The notes under the pieces are model-generated. The model did not search any database. It was not told the DNA's origin and was given only the letters and a program-made list of their open reading frames with translations. Below are positions 60,473 to 64,000 of a DNA stretch of 64,000 bases, piece after piece. Each line of letters starts with the position of its first letter. The first letter of the stretch is position 1. A program made the position numbers and the translations under genes. Source of the DNA: Actibacterium lipolyticum (GTDB taxonomy: Bacteria; Pseudomonadota; Alphaproteobacteria; Rhodobacterales; Rhodobacteraceae); contig NZ_FXYE01000001.1 in NCBI RefSeq assembly GCF_900184935.1, positions 310,001 through 374,000 on the forward strand, in the 5' to 3' direction.

Positions 60473-63400
60473 ATGAACAGCACCCCTCGATTCATCCATC
60501 TTCGCCTTCACACCGAATACTCGCTTCTTGAAGGCGCGGTTCGGGTCAAGAAACTTGCCGGAATGTGCGAAGCGGCGGGAATGCCCGCAGTGGCCGTGAC
60601 GGACACCAACAACATGTTCGCCGCATTGGAATTTTCGGTCGCGGCCGAGGGTGCGGGTATTCAGCCTATCGTGGGCTGTCAGGTTGATGTGGCATACGAT
60701 CAGGCTGCGCCGGGTGAAAAACCACGTGCGCCTGCGCCGGTCGTTTTGTTGGCGCAGAACGAAACCGGCTATGAAAACCTGATGAAGCTGAATTCGTGCC
60801 TGTACCTTGATAACGGGGGCGAACTGCCGAAGGTTTCGTTGGACGAGTTGCAGCAATACTCCGACGGTCTAATCTGTTTGTCCGGCGGGCCAGAGGGGCC
60901 GGTGGGCAAGTTTCTGGAAGCAGGTCAAAGACCAAAGGCCGAGGCGTTGATGACCCGCCTTGCCGCGACCTATCCCAACCGTCTGTATGTTGAGCTTCAG
61001 CGCCATCCGGGCGAAGGCGGGCAAGTCACGGCCGCAGAACGCGCGACAGAGCGTGGGCACGTGGAAATGGCCTATGCGATGGATCTGCCGCTGGTTGCGA
61101 CCAACGATGTCTATTTTCCCAAGTCGGATATGTACGAAGCGCACGATGCGCTGATCTGTATTTCCGAAGGGGCCTATGTTGACCAACAACAAGACCGCCG
61201 CCGGCTGACCGCACAGCACTATTTCAAAACGCCCGAAGAAATGGCGACACTGTTCGCCGACCTTCCCGAGGCGTTGGAAAACACCGTTGAAATTGCCCGC
61301 CGCTGCGCCGTGAAATCGGTGCGGCGCGATCCGATCCTACCCAAGTTTGCCGATAACGAGATCGAAGAACTGCGTCGCCAAGCCAAAGAAGGCCTGAAAG
61401 CGCGGCTAGAGGTGATCCCCCACGCCGCACCAGTTGAAGAATACGAAGCCCGTCTGGATTTTGAGATGGGTATCATCGAAGGGATGGGATTCCCCGGTTA
61501 CTTCCTGATCGTTGCCGACTTTATCAAATGGGCCAAGGATCACGACATTCCGGTCGGCCCCGGCCGTGGTTCGGGTGCGGGCAGTCTGGTGGCCTATGCC
61601 CTGACGATTACCGACCTTGACCCGCTGCGGTACAGCCTTCTGTTCGAACGGTTCCTGAACCCCGAACGGGTTTCGATGCCTGACTTCGATATCGACTTTT
61701 GCATGGACCGCCGGGAAGAGGTGATCCGTTATGTGCAAGAAAAATACGGCCGCGATAAGGTGGGGCAGATCATCACGTTTGGTGCGCTGTTGTCTAAAGC
61801 CGCGGTGCGCGATGTGGGCCGGGTTTTGCAGATGCCTTACGGGCAGGTTGACCGCCTTTCCAAGCTGATCCCGGTGGAAGGGGTGAAACCCGTTTCCATC
61901 ACCCAAGCGTTGAACGACGAACCCCGCCTGCGCGAAGAGGCAAGGAACGAAGAGGTCGTGGACCGCCTGCTGACCTATGGCCAACAGGTCGAAGGACTGC
62001 TGCGTAACGCATCCACCCACGCGGCGGGTGTGGTGATCGGCGACCGGCCACTGGATGCGCTGGTGCCATTGTATCAGGATCCGCGGTCCGACATGCCAGC
62101 GACCCAGTTCAACATGAAATGGGTGGAACAGGCCGGGCTGGTAAAGTTCGACTTTCTGGGCCTGAAAACGCTGACGGTTATTCAGGGCGCGCTGAACCTG
62201 TTGAAACAGCGCGATATCGAATTTGATATCGGCCTGATCCCGCTGGACGACAAAAAGACCTACGACCTGTACGCCAGCGCTAAAACGGTTGCGGTGTTCC
62301 AGGTTGAAAGTTCGGGCATGATGGACGCGCTGCGCCAGATGAAGCCCACCTGTATCGAAGATATCGTTGCGCTTGTGGCGCTGTATCGCCCCGGCCCGAT
62401 GGAAAACATCCCGACCTATTGTCAGGTGAAGAACGGCCAGAAAGAGCGTGAATCCGTTCACCCGCTGATTGACCATATCCTTGAGGAAACCCAAGGCATC
62501 ATCGTCTATCAGGAACAGGTGATGCAGATCGCGCAGGTCATGGCGGGCTATTCGCTTGGCGGCGCTGACCTGCTGCGCCGCGCGATGGGTAAGAAGATCA
62601 AAGAGGCGATGGACGCCGAGCGCCCGAAATTCGAAAAAGGCGCGGGCGAAAACGGGGTTCCGGCCAAGAAAGCGTCCGAAGTTTTCGATCTTCTTGAAAA
62701 ATTCGCCAACTACGGCTTCAACAAATCCCACGCGGCGGCCTATGCGGTGGTCAGCTATCAAACCGGGTATCTGAAGGCGAACTATCCGGTGGAATTCATG
62801 GCCTCGGTCATGAATTGCGATATCCATCTGACCGACAAGCTGAACACCTATGCCGAAGAGGTGCGCCGCGGGCTGGATATCGAAATTATCCCACCTTGCG
62901 TGAACCGTTCGGGCGCGGTGTTCGGGGTGAAGGACCAAAAGCTGGTCTATGGTCTTGGCGCGCTGAAAAACGTCGGCGCCGACGCGATGCGCCTGATCGA
63001 AGAGGGGCGCGGCGATAAACCCTTTGCCACGCTGTTTGATTTTGCCCGCCGGGTTGATCTGAAACGCATCGGCAAACGCCCGATGGAGATGCTGGCCCGC
63101 GCCGGTGCCTTCGATCAGCTTGACCCGAACCGCCGTCGGGTGTTCGACAGCCTTGACCCGCTGGTGAATTATTCCGCCGCGATCCATGAACAGCGTGCCT
63201 CGAACCAGGTGTCCCTGTTTGGCGAGGCGGGCGACGATTTGCCCGAACCGCGCCTTTCCCCGGTCGGCGATTGGCTGCCTAACGAACGCTTGGCCGAAGA
63301 ACACAAGGCAATCGGTTTCTACCTGTCTGGCCATCCGTTGGATGACTACATGGCGGCGCTAAAGCGCAAAAAGGTGATGACGTTAGTTGAAGTCACCGAA

Positions 63401-63922
63401 GCCGCCCGATCTGGCCCCACGATTGCAAAGATGGCCGGGGCGGTCGCTGGGAAACAGGAACGCAAATCCGCCAAGGGCAACAGATTTGCCTTTGCTCAGC
63501 TGTCGGACCCGACCGGGCTTTACGAGGTTACGCTGTTTTCCGACGTGCTAGAGTCTTCGCGCGATCATCTGGAAACCGGGGCCAACGTCGTGCTGTCGGT
63601 TGAGGCGACGATGGAAAGCGAACAGTTGAAGCTGTTGGCCCGCGGGGTTCAGCCGATTGACAATGTCGTGGCTGACGCGGGTTCGATGGGTTTGAAAGTG
63701 TTCATCGATGATGGCTCTGCCGTGGCTGCCGTTGCGGGCGTACTTGAGCGTGCGAAAAACGAAAGCGGCATGCGCGGGCGCGGCCCGGTTCAGTTCTGTC
63801 TGATGGCACCTGACCTGCCGGGCGAGGTTGAGATCGCCTTAGCCGAGGATTTTCCCGTGAACCCGCAGATCAAGGGCGCAATCAAATCGCTGCCCGGCGT
63901 CATGATGGTCGAAGAGGTTTAG
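60473..63922 (+). CDS. dnaE: DNA polymerase III alpha subunit, 1149 aa
   Basis: Replicative C-family polymerase. An N-terminal PHP domain (FIHLRLHTEYSLLEGAVRV) is followed by the palm with the catalytic aspartates in MPDFDIDFCMDRREEVI, GPGRGSGAGSLVAYALTITD and the beta-binding and OB-fold C-terminal part (KGNRFAFAQLSDPTGLYEVTLFS). Length and layout fit DnaE1. It synthesises DNA at the fork with the beta clamp and epsilon proofreading subunit. The start ATG at 60473 has only a weak Shine-Dalgarno sequence. No terminator is visible in the 78 bases after its stop. Confidence 0.96.
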   Translation: MNSTPRFIHLRLHTEYSLLEGAVRVKKLAGMCEAAGMPAVAVTDTNNMFAALEFSVAAEGAGIQPIVGCQVDVAYDQAAPGEKPRAPAPVVLLAQNETGYENLMKLNSCLYLDNGGELPKVSLDELQQYSDGLICLSGGPEGPVGKFLEAGQRPKAEALMTRLAATYPNRLYVELQRHPGEGGQVTAAERATERGHVEMAYAMDLPLVATNDVYFPKSDMYEAHDALICISEGAYVDQQQDRRRLTAQHYFKTPEEMATLFADLPEALENTVEIARRCAVKSVRRDPILPKFADNEIEELRRQAKEGLKARLEVIPHAAPVEEYEARLDFEMGIIEGMGFPGYFLIVADFIKWAKDHDIPVGPGRGSGAGSLVAYALTITDLDPLRYSLLFERFLNPERVSMPDFDIDFCMDRREEVIRYVQEKYGRDKVGQIITFGALLSKAAVRDVGRVLQMPYGQVDRLSKLIPVEGVKPVSITQALNDEPRLREEARNEEVVDRLLTYGQQVEGLLRNASTHAAGVVIGDRPLDALVPLYQDPRSDMPATQFNMKWVEQAGLVKFDFLGLKTLTVIQGALNLLKQRDIEFDIGLIPLDDKKTYDLYASAKTVAVFQVESSGMMDALRQMKPTCIEDIVALVALYRPGPMENIPTYCQVKNGQKERESVHPLIDHILEETQGIIVYQEQVMQIAQVMAGYSLGGADLLRRAMGKKIKEAMDAERPKFEKGAGENGVPAKKASEVFDLLEKFANYGFNKSHAAAYAVVSYQTGYLKANYPVEFMASVMNCDIHLTDKLNTYAEEVRRGLDIEIIPPCVNRSGAVFGVKDQKLVYGLGALKNVGADAMRLIEEGRGDKPFATLFDFARRVDLKRIGKRPMEMLARAGAFDQLDPNRRRVFDSLDPLVNYSAAIHEQRASNQVSLFGEAGDDLPEPRLSPVGDWLPNERLAEEHKAIGFYLSGHPLDDYMAALKRKKVMTLVEVTEAARSGPTIAKMAGAVAGKQERKSAKGNRFAFAQLSDPTGLYEVTLFSDVLESSRDHLETGANVVLSVEATMESEQLKLLARGVQPIDNVVADAGSMGLKVFIDDGSAVAAVAGVLERAKNESGMRGRGPVQFCLMAPDLPGEVEIALAEDFPVNPQIKGAIKSLPGVMMVEEV

Positions 63923-64000
63923 CAAACTCCACTTGTCTTTTCCCGATTTCAGGCGCTTCCATTAACGGTAAATCGTCAGTGAAAGGCTGAGTCGTCCGGT

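Noticed and set aside
61406-63334. 642-aa open frame opposite dnaE
   Set aside because: Low-complexity Arg/His-rich translation, no start context, and the sense strand is dnaE.
1-64000. CRISPR arrays, tRNA or rRNA genes, replication origin
   Set aside because: No regularly spaced repeats, cloverleaf sequences, rRNA blocks or DnaA-box clusters were seen in any non-coding gap.

Overview
The window is chromosomal DNA of an alphaproteobacterium, most likely a marine Rhodobacteraceae (Roseobacter group). This rests on gene content: a crotonyl-CoA carboxylase/reductase tail, an RpoHII-type heat-shock sigma factor behind an RpoE-like promoter, an Irr-type iron box before an Nfu scaffold gene, TIGR02186 beside a TauE/SafE permease, and a GcvT-fused dimethylglycine/sarcosine dehydrogenase-like enzyme. 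Genes are densely packed with many ATGA/GTGA overlaps. I see no rRNA, tRNA, CRISPR array or prophage.

Layout. 1-7.7 kb: the end of ccr, then the only loosely packed, accessory-looking stretch. It has two secreted proteins of unknown function on either side of a large transposase-like gene with zinc fingers, then a 64-aa protein and a RecD-like helicase. 7.7-9.4 kb: TIGR02186 and a TauE/SafE permease. 9.5-14.1 kb: a BMP-type nucleoside ABC importer (binding protein, ATPase, two permeases). 14.3-16.5 kb: nfu-tsaB-rimI and a universal stress protein. 16.5-19.3 kb: a branched-chain-type aminotransferase, a structured intergenic region ending in a good terminator, a VOC enzyme and a membrane protein. 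19.3-26.6 kb: trpS, a rhomboid-fold protein lacking its catalytic residues, murJ, glnD and an LppC-like lipoprotein. 26.7-32.3 kb: rsmI-yraN, gshB-hydrolase, comM and a GST with a Cys-rich tail. 32.6-38.8 kb: rpoH2-chaN, coaBC-dut-membrane-anchored ThiF/MoeB, and an amino-acid ABC binding protein and permease without an ATPase. 38.8-50 kb: M3 peptidase, CDF transporter, SH3 protein, 2-hydroxyacid dehydrogenase and glycosyltransferase-39 pair, the dimethylglycine dehydrogenase-like enzyme, a CBS-like membrane protein, a DUF938 methyltransferase and a DAO-type oxidase. 50.1-59.4 kb: one overlapping operon of xanthine dehydrogenase (xdhA-xdhB-xdhC) and a second BMP-type importer. 59.6-63.9 kb: a DUF6544-like protein and dnaE.

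Functionally, the two BMP-type importers plus xanthine dehydrogenase suggest active scavenging and oxidation of purines. RpoHII, glutathione synthetase, the GST and ChaN fit an oxidative-stress and metal theme. The Irr-like palindrome ties Fe-S scaffold expression to iron or heme. The least ordinary items are the 788-aa transposase-like protein with candidate ends, the catalytically dead rhomboid, the membrane-tethered E1-like enzyme, the GST-YHS-like fusion and a candidate small RNA between the VOC and aminotransferase genes. I did not find a clearly new multi-gene system.
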